Positions 23,640 to 36,402 of a stretch of DNA of 64,000 nt are shown one piece after another. The stretch lies in NCBI RefSeq assembly GCF_932294415.1, contig NC_065542.1, positions 2,621,501-2,685,500 on the forward strand, read 5' to 3'. Under the pieces are notes generated by a model. The model was not told the origin of the DNA, did not search any database, and saw nothing but the letters and a program-made list of their open reading frames with translations. Source of the DNA: Quercus robur. Lineage: Eukaryota; Streptophyta; Magnoliopsida; Fagales; Fagaceae. Made by a program: the position numbers and the translations under genes. Numbering within the stretch: position 1 is the first letter of the stretch; each line of letters starts with the position of its first letter.

Positions 23640-24350
23640 TTAAGGATTAAGTATCACTTATCGTTGAGGCAGGGAACTAATTCCGCTGTCCTTAAGAAGC
23701 GATTTCACCCCACTGGAATGAATCTGTATGTGCAAATGGCTTAGGCGGTCGTTCTCCAAGATACAAAAGCAACTCTGTTAATATGGATTCACAAACAGAG
23801 TTTCAAACTTGTCACAAATGCCTAAAAGAAAATTTTCAACAAAAACAGAGGAGCAAAAGTATCAAAGTAATATATGTTTTTATTGTTTTCAACTAATCTG
23901 ATATATGCAAAATTTGATAGTCTTAGAGCTCTTAAAAATGAAGTAGCTAAAGATGATTAGAGTGAAAAGGGAAAGGCAAAAACAAAGGAATTTTTCTTTC
24001 CCATTGATGCCGCAAGCTGCTGTGTGTTTTCTGCAAAACAGGGGAAGGTGGGGCTGACTAGTTTTCTAAGGAAATATGAGATGATTGAGGGTTTTGTTTG
24101 CTGCCAAAAATTCACATGCCAGCCAAGGAAAATTCTAGAGCATGGGCTTGGGCTTTACAACAAAATATTATGGGCTTAAGCTTTGAACATACCCAATTAA
24201 TTGTAAAACATACCCAACATGGACATCTTGGAATAGCTAGAGAGAATCATATGATTTTCCCCAGCTGATTTTTATTTTTAATTTTCTTGCCTCTAGTTTT
24301 ACTGCTTCCACTCTCTTAAGTTTATTGTTAATGAAATTTCTTATTCATAA
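23640..24350. other. No recognisable gene
   Basis: No conserved frame; ends in A-rich low-complexity sequence at about 24348-24380. Confidence 0.4.
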
Positions 24351-24806
24351 AAAAAAAAATTAAAAAATAAAATAAAAAACTGCAAAACAAGCGAGTGGAA
24401 GGGATTCTCACCAAAGTTACTCCACCTTTAGGTTCTTTACAATTAGACCAACCACTTATAGATTGTGGCTTGTCACTCAATGAATTTGATTGTTCAGATC
24501 AACCATACGTGCAGTCAAATTGGCGAGTTCAGCTTTCTTTTCCTTCTTGTTGTTTCTGCATTTATGCCAATGCCCTGCTTTTATCAGTGTAGAAAAGAAG
24601 GCACACCTTTATATTTACCAATCATGAATGTAATATATGTATCCAAACTTCGGTCTGGTTGAAACTAGACTACTTGTGTGCTTTACTGAACCTTAGCTAA
24701 ATTATGCCATTATGTGTGTAACTATGTGTATTATAATTGAAATAAAAATTATAAATTTATACAAGCATATGCTATTTTTTTATCATCCAAATTAAATTAC
24801 AGATAG

Positions 24807-25011
24807 GGTCTGTTTGAATACTACTTATTGCTGAAAATTGAAACACTGTAGCAAAATAATTTTTAAATATGTGAATAATACCGTGGGACCTAGTTTTAAA
24901 GTTGTTTTTCTGGAAAAAAATACATGCGGGTCCCGTGTCCCGTGAACAATGCACGGGACCCACTAAAAACAACGCATCCGCTAAGAAACACAAAATGCAC
25001 TTCCCAAACTC
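24807..25011. mobile_element. MITE, copy 1
   Basis: Starts GTCTGTTTGAATAC and ends TTCCCAAACTC (imperfect inverted ends). The inside has ACTGTAGCAAAATAATTTTT, GGGACC and GTGAACAATGCACGGGACCC. It is homologous to 25156-25356 in the same orientation. No coding capacity. Confidence 0.6.
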
Positions 25012-25155
25012 ACACATAGTATCTTATTATTGATTTGCCACCTACCTACCGAATGTGATAGTCTCATGAGGTTATTGATTTTGAACTTTAAGGAATTTGC
25101 TAAGGTAGATGGTTCAATCCTATTTTGGCATCTCATTTGTAAGTTTTGAATTAGA

Positions 25156-25356
25156 GTCTGTTTAGATACCGTTTATTGCTAAAAATTGAAAATACTGTAG
25201 CAAAATAATTTTTAAATATATGAATAGTGCCATGGGACCCAATTTTTTTAAAAAAAATTGATGAAATCCGTATTTGCGGGACCTGTGAACAATGCACAGG
25301 ACCCACCCAAAAAATGCCAGCAGAAGCACAAACACAAACGTGTTTGTATCCAAACA
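25156..25356. mobile_element. MITE, copy 2
   Basis: Starts GTCTGTTTAGATACC and ends GTATCCAAAC (inverted GTTTRGATAC ends). It shares ACTGTAGCAAAATAATTTTTAA and GAACAATGCACAGGACCCAC with copy 1, 350 bp upstream. Ends and size suggest a hAT-type MITE, but no clear target duplication was found. Confidence 0.6.
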
Positions 25357-25439
25357 ATCACTTATTATGCTAATTTTTATATACACCTTGTGTTGTGCTG
25401 GTGATGGCAAGAGAATATTTCCTTATTATAGGTTTTGAG

Positions 25440-26340
25440 ACATGAAAACTAGAGACTGTATAGTACTTCCTTCTTTACCATGTATATACTTCATACATTG
25501 GTGCCATGAAAAGACAAGGAGGAACTCCAATAATACTGATTATTAATTAGTGAATTTTTATTTATTTATTTTTGTTTTAATTATAGTACCATACTAACTC
25601 AAGTTTTCACATACATACAGATGATAATGACTGACATGTTTGCAGAAGATGACACTTGTGCTCTGTTTATACTTGACTGGCTTATGAATTGGGAGGATTT
25701 TGTAGGATAAATTTCAGTTGAGGGCTACTTCCACTGGATGTTCTTAGGCATTTATGTCAGTCTGACTATGTTTTGGATTTTTTTCCCTTTAGATAAAAAA
25801 CTTGGTATGTTATATTGAATTTATATATGGCTTCGGTTATAATGGTTTGGAAATGTATTCAAGTGTCATATCCTTGTATCTTGTTTCATAATGATAGTAG
25901 AGCTTGGATCTTTTTTTTTCCTTTTTATTTTATTTTATTTTATTTTTTTTCTAAGGAGTTCTAGTCCTTACTCCTTATCAGATGTGACTTATATGGTTTC
26001 ACTTATAATATCTTCATAGGATGAAGTTCATTTAAGTCCACTGGTATTGGATGGCCTACAAGCTATAGTTTCAGGTTACTTTCTCACGATTCTCTCATGT
26101 AGTGATTTTGAGTTAATGTCTATGAGAGTATGAGTTGTGAATTTTTGAGAAGTTTAGAAGTTATTACTTTTTATCAATCACGCTATACGATAAGCTAAGC
26201 ATTAATTTAATCTTCATTCTAGAATATTTTATTGCAATTAAAAAGTAAATAGACACTGTTGGAAGCTTCAAACAAGTTCACCCTTGGCTTGAAGTAAACT
26301 TCTTTCTGGTACTTGTCTAGTTGATAGTTATGGGCTAACA
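25440..26340. repeat. TNL 3'-flanking repeat, copy 3
   Basis: Shares blocks with copies 1 and 2: TAGTACCATACTAACTCAAG, ATACATACAGATGATAATGAC, GATAAAAAACTTGGTATGTTAT, GTATCTTGTTTCATAATGATAG and CTACAAGCTATAGTTTCAGGT. No TNL exon lies between it and copy 2, so its gene has been entirely lost. Confidence 0.6.
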
Positions 26341-26809
26341 AACATGTGCAAAATATTTTATTATAGTTGGAATAAATCATCATAATTTTATTTAGAAGTT
26401 AAGATATCATCATAATCTTAATTTCATATACATTAAAATAAATCAATAGAATTGTTATCATTTTTACATTCTAAATAATTTTCTTATATATACAAAAAAG
26501 AAGAAGAAGAAGAATATATCTCCACACATTGCATAAGTTTGCAACTTCGTTTATATAAACTGCAACAGTTTATCTTCAAAAGAGCTTTTTTTTTTTTTTT
26601 CTTTTTTTTTTTTAATTTTATTTTTATTTTTATGAAGTCTTCTAAAGACTCATGGTATTCAATTTCTAATAGAAGTAGATTCATTTCTTGCGTGTCTAAC
26701 AAGCTCATTACGTGAGTTCCAAGTTCCAACGGTGGGTGGGCTGGACCACAAGGTGTGGTGTACCTAACATATGGTAATCCCAAATCGTAATAATACGAGA
26801 AATAAGAAC

Positions 26810-27050
26810 ATTCACATTAACTCGTGCAAAATAACTTTCTATTTTAGTAAAAGAATTTATTTTTTCTATTTTACATACTCATTTTTTAAAATATCTTACA
26901 TCAGATTATCTATTTTACATTACATTTTATTAAAACAAAAATTTTTCTTGATTTTTTTTAAATTGTTCATCTTTTTTCACACATAACAACCACTACTCAC
27001 TTCATTCTTGAGATATGTAAAGAAAGAATAAAAAACTAAATTTTGCACGG
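26810..27050. mobile_element. Possible MITE
   Basis: CACATTAACTCGTGCAAAAT (about 26814) and ATTTTGCACGGCCTAATGTG (about 27040) are inverted copies with few mismatches. TAA triplets flank both sides. AT-rich and non-coding between. Confidence 0.4.
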
Positions 27051-27369
27051 CCTAATGTGAGTAAATTTTGGATTTGATTGGCAAAAATCTACTCATTTTG
27101 TTCATAATAAAACTCAATTTGTCTACCATTTCATACTTTTGTTCACTACAATTTACAAATTTAAATATCTTTTTTTATAAGAAAGTTTATTTTGACTGAA
27201 AATTTAGATTTTGTTAAGAAATTATCTTGGTTTTTTGTTCTACATATGGCTTTATAGTAATTTCAGTAGGCACCTATTTTTCTTCTACCTTTCGTCCTGT
27301 CAACACGGTTGTCATAGATTATAAGAACTTTATATGTAAAGCCCAGCTCAACAACGAATCTTCTCCCAA

Positions 27370-27409
<40 letters not shown>

Positions 27410-28199
27410 TAAAAATCAGAACAAATCCAAATATTTAAATCTAAATCAAGCATTGCAATTATCCAAATTTAGATCAAACACTAAATCCTATAATAAAGAG
27501 AGGGAAAAAAAAAAAACACTTAGGCCTTTTTCTCACTATTTGATAATTATGGATTTATGATTGCCATCCTCTCTTTCATCTCCCTCCATCTAAACATAAG
27601 GTAAATTTCATTAAAAAAAAAACAAAAAACAAAGAAGAACTGAGAAGAAGAAAAAGAAGAAGAAAGAGAAAAGGATTTCTCAAAATGAAAATTTTGGTAA
27701 TTTCTATAAAAAATAAAATTTTAAAAATTAAATAAACAAATAAAAAAAAGAAGAAGAAGAAGAAGAAAAAAAGGCGATGCAACTATTTTTACTTCACACT
27801 TTTTCCCCTTTCTTTCTTTTGTTTGTGCTCAATCACGAGTTGATATCCAAGCTTATGAAATTGAGCGTTGGTTTGAGTATATTCTCCACCCACACGGATC
27901 GAGACCTTCATTTTTTATTTTATTTTTAATGTCAATTGATAAGTGTATAACCATAGTATCTTATTGGTTTAATATAATACTAATAATTAGTGGAAAAAGG
28001 CATCTCAAAAAGAAAGTGGAAAAGTAACAAACTTCCCCGTAAATGGAAATGGAAATTCTGGTAAGTCCAGTGGCATAAACTTTTTTACAATTCTGCCACA
28101 AATTTTTTTACAATTTTATCATAACTTTATTATATGGTAACTCGAATTGTGAAATTATAAACCCATATAAACTTTTTTTTGGTTTCTTACGGTATTTCT

Positions 28200-28395
28200 T
28201 CAAAACTTTCAACCAGAGACTAACCATTGTTCATGTTGAGTGGGTCTACAAATGAGTAAAGCACTGACCCAAGAAATTCTTTTCAAAATGTAGGTAGCAG
28301 GACTCAAACTAAGGAGCACACCTAATCGAGTCCAGTATAAGCATTTTGAGACCAAAAGTCCAACTAATTTGGCTAACCCCTTGGGTTTAAACCCA
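28200..28395 (-). mobile_element. SINE, minus orientation
   Basis: On the minus strand GGTTAGCCAAATTAGTTGG (A-box region, plus 28361-28379) is followed by GTTTGAGTCCTGC (B box, plus 28297-28309) at tRNA-like spacing. Ends are approximate. Confidence 0.5.
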
Positions 28396-28489
28396 TATAA
28401 ACTTACTATTTTATTTTCACTTTTCACAAATTGTCACGTAGTAAAATTGTGACAAAGTTGTGAAAATTTTGTAATATTAGGCGTACTCT

Positions 28490-28650
28490 TCCCGTACATT
28501 CAGACATTCCTGTATTTTCTCATAACATGACCCGAAAAGCAAAATGTCATCTGAATAAATAAAAAGAATTTTAAAACGTGTTTCATAGGCTCATAGCTGG
28601 TCACCAGTTACCAACACCACCAAATTCCTGTCCTTTGGCGTGTTGTGCCA
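28490..28650. repeat. Promoter-like duplicated block A
   Basis: CATTCCTGTATTTTCTCATA, AACATGACCCGAAA, ATGTCATCTGAATAAA, GAATTTTAAAACGTGTTT and TAGGCTCATAGCTGGTCA-CAG recur in order at 30025-30190. A shorter version of the GCTGGTCACCACGAAATTACTGTCCTTT word lies upstream of TNL1 (10344-10371), and its complement lies upstream of TNL3 (about 60910-60950). The blocks therefore derive from TNL promoters. Confidence 0.6.
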
Positions 28651-29378
28651 CGTACTTTGATACAAATATATATTATTATAGTATTGCGAAAGTAATCCTT
28701 TTGACTAAAGCAATCCTTTTTTTTTCCCTCCTTTCCTTGGTTTGTACCCAACCACCCTGGTCTCAAAGACTTTTTAGTCTTCAGTCCGCCTACGAATATA
28801 CTCAAACCCACGCTCAATTTCATAAGCTTGGATATTAACTTGTGATTGGATCTATGAGACCACCACAAATGCTTCTTTAAAAATAAAAAAAATTAAATGC
28901 ACCAATCACAATACTTTTTTTTTTAAAAAATAATTACAACATATTACTAATCCCGTAACTCGAACATTTCCCCCTAAACCTCCATATACTTTGTGTATGG
29001 GAATGTGCACTTTGAGTGTATAGTCTTTGATTATTCTTCACCCACACGGTCCACGGATCCAAACCCTCGTTTTTTCTTTTTACTAAATTTCTTTCTTTTT
29101 TTTTTTTTTGGTCAAAGAACGATAGACTTTACTTAGTAAGTTTTTGGTTTACAGGTCTTGATAGTACTTACAAATGTTATGCCCTTTTGTAAGTGCTAGT
29201 GTTGTAAATCTTGTACTTTCACTTCCTCCTTCTTCATCCTCTATGTCTTCTGTTTATATTATCTAAAAAATAATAATAATAATAATAAGTGGTTTGAAGT
29301 ACCACATCGGTCACTTAGTGAGTGAGTTTTCAATTTATAAGCCTCGCTAATCTATATATATATAATAATAGGTAAAAC

Positions 29379-29380
29379 TG

Positions 29381-29425
<45 letters not shown>
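29379..29425. repeat. Poly(A) tract
   Basis: About 47 consecutive A. A retroposon tail or simple microsatellite; no element body was recognised next to it. Confidence 0.8.
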
Positions 29426-29428
<3 letters not shown>

Positions 29429-29814
29429 CAAATTAGAACTCCAAATTAGAGTTCCAATTTTGTGTCATATGTCCTAAATTATTTATTCTTAAAAAGTTTT
29501 ATTTCTTAATTTTAGAATAAAATATGAGACCATATCATAAATATTCGTCCAAATGAGTTATTAAGTACAAAAGCCAAAAAGTCTAGAATCAATGAATTAT
29601 ATAAAAAAAAAGTACTTCAATATAATTTTTTTTTTTAAATAGAAAATTTACATTTTATACCTAGTAATATACTTACAAATTTTTTTAAAAAATTAACAAA
29701 ATATAAAAATGATTATCAATAGTATTTAAATTATATATATAAGAATTATATTATGCATCTTATTGTATATTTTTAAGTGTACTCATATATTTACATAGGG
29801 TTACAAGCTAATAC

Positions 29815-29940
29815 TTATAAAGGTTAGACCTCCAAGAAACCAATCGATATTTGGTGTAAGTGAAGATTGAATTTTAGATCTCATATTCAACCATTAAAGA
29901 TTTTATTAATCCAGTTAATTAAAATCTCTTATTTAATATA
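29815..29940 (-). mobile_element. SINE relic, minus orientation
   Basis: On the minus strand it follows the SINE at 10047: TTAATTAACTGGATTAA, GGTTGAATATGAGATC, AAAATTCAATCTTC, ATCGATTGGTTTCTTGG. The A and B boxes have decayed. Confidence 0.45.
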
Positions 29941-30024
29941 ATACTAAGGACTTTGTTAACAGCACCCTAATACACATAATAAGTGGAAAAGTCTCGAGAA
30001 AACTTCCTAGTAAATGGAAATGGA

Positions 30025-30190
30025 AATTCCTATGCATTCGATCATTCCTGTAATTTCCCATAACATGACCCGAAACGAAAAGCTAAATGTCATCTGAATA
30101 AAAAAAGAATTTTAAAACGTGTTTGATAGGCTCATAGCTGGTCAGCAGTCACCAAAACCACGAAATTACTGTCTTTTGGCGTGTTGTGCC
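30025..30190. repeat. Promoter-like duplicated block B
   Basis: Second copy of the block at 28490-28650, with GATCATTCCTGTAATTTCCC and GCTGGTCAGCAGTCACC. It is followed by CACGAAATTACTGTCTTTTGG, close to the TNL1 upstream version. About 1.5 kb upstream of the TNL2 ATG. Confidence 0.6.
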
Positions 30191-30442
30191 ATGTATTTGT
30201 AACCACTATTTACTATTAGCCGTGCCACAAGTATTGCTAACGTAATCCTTTTAACTAACGAATAAGATTATGACATATTTGCATAAATAGTAATAATTTT
30301 TTGTTTATTGGGAAAATTAAAAATGACCGCTACAACAATCCTTCAATTGATATAATAATTTCTTACTTAACAAGGTAGATTGTAAGCCGTGAATGGAAAA
30401 GAGAGTTAATGTAATAGTGACAGATAAAACAATCACCCGTAA

Positions 30443-31204
30443 GGTCTTGTTTGGTTAGAATAAAAACAGAGAATGAAAAAGAAGAGAAAAATATGGTAAA
30501 AAATGAAATTTTTCCTTGTTTGGTTCAGGAGAGAATACAAGAGGGAAAGAAAATGGTGTGGAAAATTTTCATTTCGAGCCCACAAAATTTTGTCCTCCTC
30601 ATTTGGAAGGAAAACTAAGATGAAAAAATTATATGGGTAATAAATTATACAAATGCCCTCATCTTTACACACAGCATGTCTCCATGTTCTCCTCTTTCCT
30701 TCCCCCCCCCCCCCCCATTTTTTTTTTTTTTGGCCTTGTCCTCGTTATATTCCACCTTATCTATTGTTATTTGATTACTTATTTATTTATTTGATTCTCA
30801 AAAAAAAAAATACTTATTTATTTTTTTTCCCATATATTCCCAAAGTTCTTTATAGGGAACGATTTTCAGGTTCTTCATGGCTGTAAGTTTTTTTTTTAAT
30901 ATTTTCTTTTATTCATTTTACTTGGTTTTTGCTTGCTCTCATCTATGGTTTTTATTTATAATTTATACATATTTTTTCACACTTATTAAACCCTCTAGTA
31001 TTTTGTTATAATAAGAACATTATAGTCAATTCATACAAACTACATTTTCCATCACCCACTTTTCTTTCTAATCAAATAAAAGAGTTTTCCATCCTTCCAC
31101 TTTTTCACTCTTCAAACTAAATATACATAAAGAAAAACCAAAACATTTTTATCCCCTTAATTTTCCATAGTCTAACTTGACCCCCTCTCCGTCCAAACAA
31201 AGCC
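30443..31204. mobile_element. PIF/Harbinger-type MITE with TAA target duplication
   Basis: The left end GGTCTTGTTTGGTTAG and right end CCGTCCAAACAAAGCC are imperfect inverted repeats of the GGCCTTGTTTGG type. TAA flanks both sides (30440-30442 and 31205-31207), the usual PIF/Harbinger duplication. Size 762 bp, no transposase. It lies about 0.46 kb upstream of the TNL2 ATG. Confidence 0.75.
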
Positions 31205-31281
31205 TAAAGTACGTGGGAAAGTACAAGCCTGAAGTACGTGGAAAAGTGCGTGTAAAAGGGAAAAATGTATTTTAAAGACGT

Positions 31282-31295
31282 GTTGACTTTACTCA
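31282..31295 (+). promoter_or_regulatory. Single W-box upstream of TNL2
   Basis: GTTGACTTTACTCA is the counterpart of the double W-box of TNL1 and TNL3. The first TTGAC core is intact; the second reads TTTAC. Confidence 0.45.
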
Positions 31296-31429
31296 CCTAA
31301 CATTACGTGAAATTGTGAAATAGACTTCGATTCACTCTTCGTCTCCCGTCTCTTTCAGTCTCTGTCTCTCCCTCTCTCTCATACACGGAGAAAGAACCTT
31401 ATCCATTCATTTACTGAAAAAAAGCAATT

Positions 31430-31481
31430 ACAATGCAATAGGAACTGAATTCCGGCGTTGTTTCAAGAGTATTTTCGCTCT
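31430..31481 (+). promoter_or_regulatory. TNL2 5' untranslated exon (3' end defined)
   Basis: GTTGTTTCAAGAGTATTTTC ends at the donor GCTCT-GTAAGT (GT at 31482). The acceptor TATTATAG ends at 31627, leaving a leader intron of about 146 bp. Start nominal. Confidence 0.45.
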
Positions 31482-31662
31482 GTAAGTTCTCATTTTTTAC
31501 ACTTTTATTTCTTTACTTTCACTTCATCCGTGAAATGAAGAAATCTACACATATCAAATCGTCTCCAGTTTGAACTTTGAATTGGATTTGAATATACTTT
31601 GTTACTTTTGTTATCTATGTATTATAGTTCAAGATTTATGAAGTATATTTTCCACGGATTCC

Positions 31663-34600
31663 ATGTGCACTCAAGGAGCATCAACGTCATCACCGTCTTC
31701 TTCTTCAACACGTCGGTGGAAATACGATGTTTTTCTCAACTTTAGAGGCGTGGACACCCGTAATAGTTTTACAGATCATCTATATGCTGCTTTGAAACAG
31801 AAGGGCATTTTGACATTTAAGTATGATAAGAAAATTGAGAGAGGAAAAGCTATTGCACGAGAGATCCTAGAAGCAATAGAAGGATCGAGGTTTGCCATTG
31901 TCGTTCTCTCAAAACACTATGCAGCTTCAACATGGTGCTTGGACGAGCTTGTTAAAATCATTGGATACAGTAAAGAGATGGGAACAACAGTTCTGCCGGT
32001 TTTCTATGATGTGGATCCATCCGATGTACGGAGACAAAGAGGAACTTTCGCAGTGGCTTTTGCTGAGCACGAAGTACGATTTATGGAGAACATGGAGAAA
32101 ATTGACATTTGGAGAGCTGCTTTGACAGAAGCGGCGAATCTGTCTGGTTGGCTTGTTCAAGATGGGTAATTTCCTAAGAAATTTATTTTATGTTGATATT
32201 TAAACACAATTTTCTTTCATATATCATGAAGCATATAAATTGCTATTGACTGATATTTAAACGACAATTTTATTCAAGTTTCTATTGGCTGAAATGTTGC
32301 TTTCGGTTAGATAAAATCCTTAAAAGTGTATTTTGACAATTTTATTCACAAACCAATTGTTTACAGAATGAAAATGTTAACATAATTTTTGGAAGTAGAG
32401 ATTCAAGGAGTTTATAATTGATATTTGTCTGCAGAAATAGAAATTCAAAGAGATCTTCTCTTAAAAGGGGGAGAAAAACATATGAAGCATTTTCCTTTTT
32501 CTCTTCAATGATGAAAATCAAATCTCTAATCTGTGCTTCAATTTCTGTTGGCACTAAGGCTTAAATTTTTAGTTCCTCTCCCCTCCTAAAGAAACCTTTA
32601 CGGCTTTACCTTCTCTTCAATCATTTTACCTGGAATTATTATAAAGCATTTTCAACTTTTTGGTCATCTAAATTTGTGTAATCCATTGTTGATTTGTTAT
32701 TAATATTTTGGAACTAAAATCGTCTATCCTAGTTTGAGTGTTCCACTATATATTCAATCAACTATAGTGTGCCATTTCTCTGATTTTCGTTTTCCTTTTA
32801 AATTTTGGTTACTTTAGAAGAGGGAGAAAAGATAAATGTGTGGTTGGTGAAGCATAAAGTGGAACCCTCAAAGTGGGAAACAACATTTTTTTTTAATTCT
32901 TTAGCACTCAAGCTACTTCAGAAGGTCATGAACTTTTATATTAGCCTGTTCAACTTAAAGATATCCCAATGAAGTTTCTCTTAGGAATCAAGGGTGAAAT
33001 AAGACACCCATTCTTTGGTCAATCAATTGTGAATTAGATTTTGGATTTACTAGTTTAATATTATTTCTAACTTAAGCAATGATATTGGATGATGGCACTT
33101 GCTTTCCGCTCCTGATATCTGCTTGTATAATAGTGTCCCTGTTTCTCTCCCTCTTTATCTGCCTCTTCTTTGTGAAGGCCCACATGTTTTGGGCAAGAAT
33201 GAAAATTTTCTGCCTATAAGTAAATAGCCAAATTTGATAGAGTTGTTTCAGTAAATATAATCATACAATTCTTATATGGGTAGTTGAGTAGTTCTATCCA
33301 CGTTAGTTCATATTTGTTTGACCAAGGAGAGTATTATCACCCAATATTTTTCTTTATCCCCAATGTTTTATGATTGGTTTAGACTTTAGACCATCACTTA
33401 ATTATTGTTCTATCATCTTCACAGGCATGTGTCAGAATTAATCCAAAGCATTGTGGAACACATATTACAAAATCTGAGTTCATGTTTCTCAAGCATTACC
33501 GATGACTTGGTAGGAATAGATTCTTCAGTGGAAGAACTGATCAATTCGTATTTAGATCTTGGGAACAATGTTTGCATTATAGGGATCTGTGGTATGGGGG
33601 GATCTGGAAAGACAACTCTTGCTAGAGTTGTCTATGAAAAGTTTTGTAATTATTTTGAAGGTTCTTCCTTTATTGCTAATGTTAGGGAATATCCAGAAAA
33701 ACTTGATTTGCTTCATTTGCAACAGCAGCTTCTAGCAGATATCTTGGAGGAAAGAAATATAGATATAAGGAATGTTTATTATGGAATTGACATAATCAAG
33801 AGAAGGTTATGTCATAAAAAAGTTCTAATTGTTCTAGATGATGTTAATAAATTGGACCAACTAGAAAATTTGGCTGGAGAGCATGGCTGGTTTGGATTGG
33901 GGAGTTTGATCATCATAACAACTAGAGATGAACATTTGTTGGTCCATCATGGAGTACATAAAATATGTAAGCCTAATGCATTAAATAGTGATGATGCTTT
34001 AAAACTTTTTTGTTTGAAAGCCTTCAAAAATGAGCAACCTAGAAAAGGTTATATGCAACTCTCCCAGGATGTTGTATCCTATGCTAATGGCCATCCATTA
34101 ACTCTTGTAAGTTTAGGTTCCTTTTTGTTTGGAAGAACAATGGATGTCTGGCAAAGTGCATTGGACAGATTTAAAAAAATTCCAAAAAGAGAAATATTTG
34201 ACATACTCAAAGTGAGTTTTGATGGGCTAGAGGAAATGTGGAAGGATATATTTCTAGATGTTGCATGTTTCTTTAAAGGGAAGATGAAAGATCAAGTAAT
34301 AGAGGTATTAGAGACCTGTGGTTTTGATGCAAGAATTGGAATACAAGTTCTCATGGATAAATCTCTCCTAACTATAGAAAACGACACATTGCAAATGCAT
34401 GATCTATTACAAGAAATGGGTATGGAAATTGTGCGTCGAGAATCACGAGAAGAGCCTGGGAAGCGCAGTAGGTTGTGGCTTCGTAAGGATTTGTTTCATG
34501 TATTTATGAACAATACGGTAAGAACATTGGACAAATAACATTTTTTTTTTCAAGGGAAATATTGAATAGATACACAACACAATTTTGTTCAGGAAATTAA

Positions 34601-36355
34601 GTTCTTAGAGAAAAAAAATAAAATCCAATGTATAAATAGCTACCCAAATACTTAATTCATAAAATCTATAATACAAAAGTCCATTTAATTTCATGTTAAT
34701 ATGCTGACTGTTACTTGTATTTTGAAAATATAATGTGATTGTCACTTATAAAATTTTAAAAAATAAATAAATTTTGAATTCATCTATCATAATATCTTAC
34801 ATTTTGAAAACATAATGTGATTGTGACATTGTTTATATTTTTGAATTGTAGAATAGCATCCTTACTCGTTGCAATGTATGATTCTCAAATGAAAATAACA
34901 CTTTTACCATATGAATAAAATTTAAATAAAAAATTAAATTGTTTCTAAGGCCTCAATTTGTCAATTTCTCATTCTTCACTTTCTTGGATTTACCAATGGT
35001 CAAGAGGAGGTTATATATGTGGAAAACTCAGTATATATATTAGTTGCCTCCTCAAACACTATAAAACTGAAATTTTCTAGTATTCTTAACTTTTATTTTG
35101 TGATTCACTGATCCTTTGCTTTTGATTCTTAGGCAACAAAAGCAATTCAAGCAATTGTCCTAGACTTATTTGGAGGGGATGAGGAATATCGGCCCATTGA
35201 ATCTTATTCTGAAGTTTTTTCTAAGATGTGTAATCTTAGATTGCTTATAATTGATAACGTGCACATCCCAAACGGCCTCAATCATCTTTCTTACAAATTA
35301 AGACTTCTTGAATGGCGTGGCTATTCTTCAAAATGTTTGCCATCCAAATTCCAATCAAAAGAGCTTGTTGAACTCAAACTGCGGTTTAGCAAAATTGAAT
35401 ATCTTTGGAGAGGTGTAAAGGTGATTATGTTCTTCAAACTGTCTTTTTATTACTTATCAGCATTTATCTTTTCTTCAGAAGTCTCATCAAATACACTCCC
35501 TTTGTATTTGAGCTTCATCCTTTCATTAATAAAAAATTGTTCTAATATATATATATATATAACTAAAAAAATTCATTGTTTAATGCAAGCTAATTATCCT
35601 TCTTCTTTTTTTACAGTATTTAGACAAGTTAAAACTCATCGATCTTGAACATTCCATAAGCCTTATTAGGACACCTGATTTCACAGGGGTTCCGAGACTT
35701 GAAAAACTATGTCTTAGAGGTTGCATAAATTTGGTTGAGATCCACCCATCTATTGGACAACTCAGTAAGCTTACTGTTTTAAATTTAAAATTTTGTCAAT
35801 CTCTTATCAATCTTCCAAACAGCATGGATAGTTTAAGGTCTCTTGAAATACTCATTCTTTTGGGATGCTCAAAACTTGCCAACCTGCCAGAGAACTTGGG
35901 AAAAATTGAACGTTTGAAGGAACTTGATTTGACTGGAGCTGCTATTCGAGAAGTTCCTCCTTCCATTAGTTTCTTGATATGTCGTGGATGTGAAAAGCAA
36001 TTTTTTAAGTCAAGGCTTGACAGTGTGTTCTGCGTTCACTCGTTAAAATATTTAGCACTATCTACAAACAATCTTATCTTTGCCTTACCTGCAAGCATCA
36101 GTCAACTTCCGAAATTGGAAGCTCTTGATTTGGGCAACTGCATTCAGCTTCACTCGTTGCCAGATCTTCCATCAAATGTAAGATATATAAATGCCAAAGG
36201 TTGTTCTTCCCTAGAACCATCACCAGCATTGCTCAGTATGAGCAATTTGTTGCAACCATCAATTTCATTTTTTAATTGCTGCAAGTTGGTTGAGTATAAT
36301 GAGGGCAGTGATGATCTGGCATTTGCAATGTTAAAACGTTATCTACAGGTAATCT

Positions 36356-36402
<47 letters not shown>

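Larger units (their letters stand above)
27828..28849. repeat. Pair of about 55-bp inverted repeats 0.9 kb apart
   Basis: The sequence from 27828 (CCAAGCTTATGAAATTGAGCG and neighbours) recurs as its reverse complement ending near 28849, with about four mismatches over 55 bp. It may be the ends of a foldback or Mutator-like element or a local inverted duplication. No transposase lies between; a SINE and promoter-like DNA do. Confidence 0.6.

Noticed and set aside
27576..27782. Minus-strand 68-codon ORF rich in F and L
   Set aside because: It is the translation of a poly-purine (AAG/A) low-complexity stretch; no family resemblance.
30653..30886. Plus-strand 77-codon ORF
   Set aside because: Spans C and T homopolymers inside a MITE; composition is an artefact.
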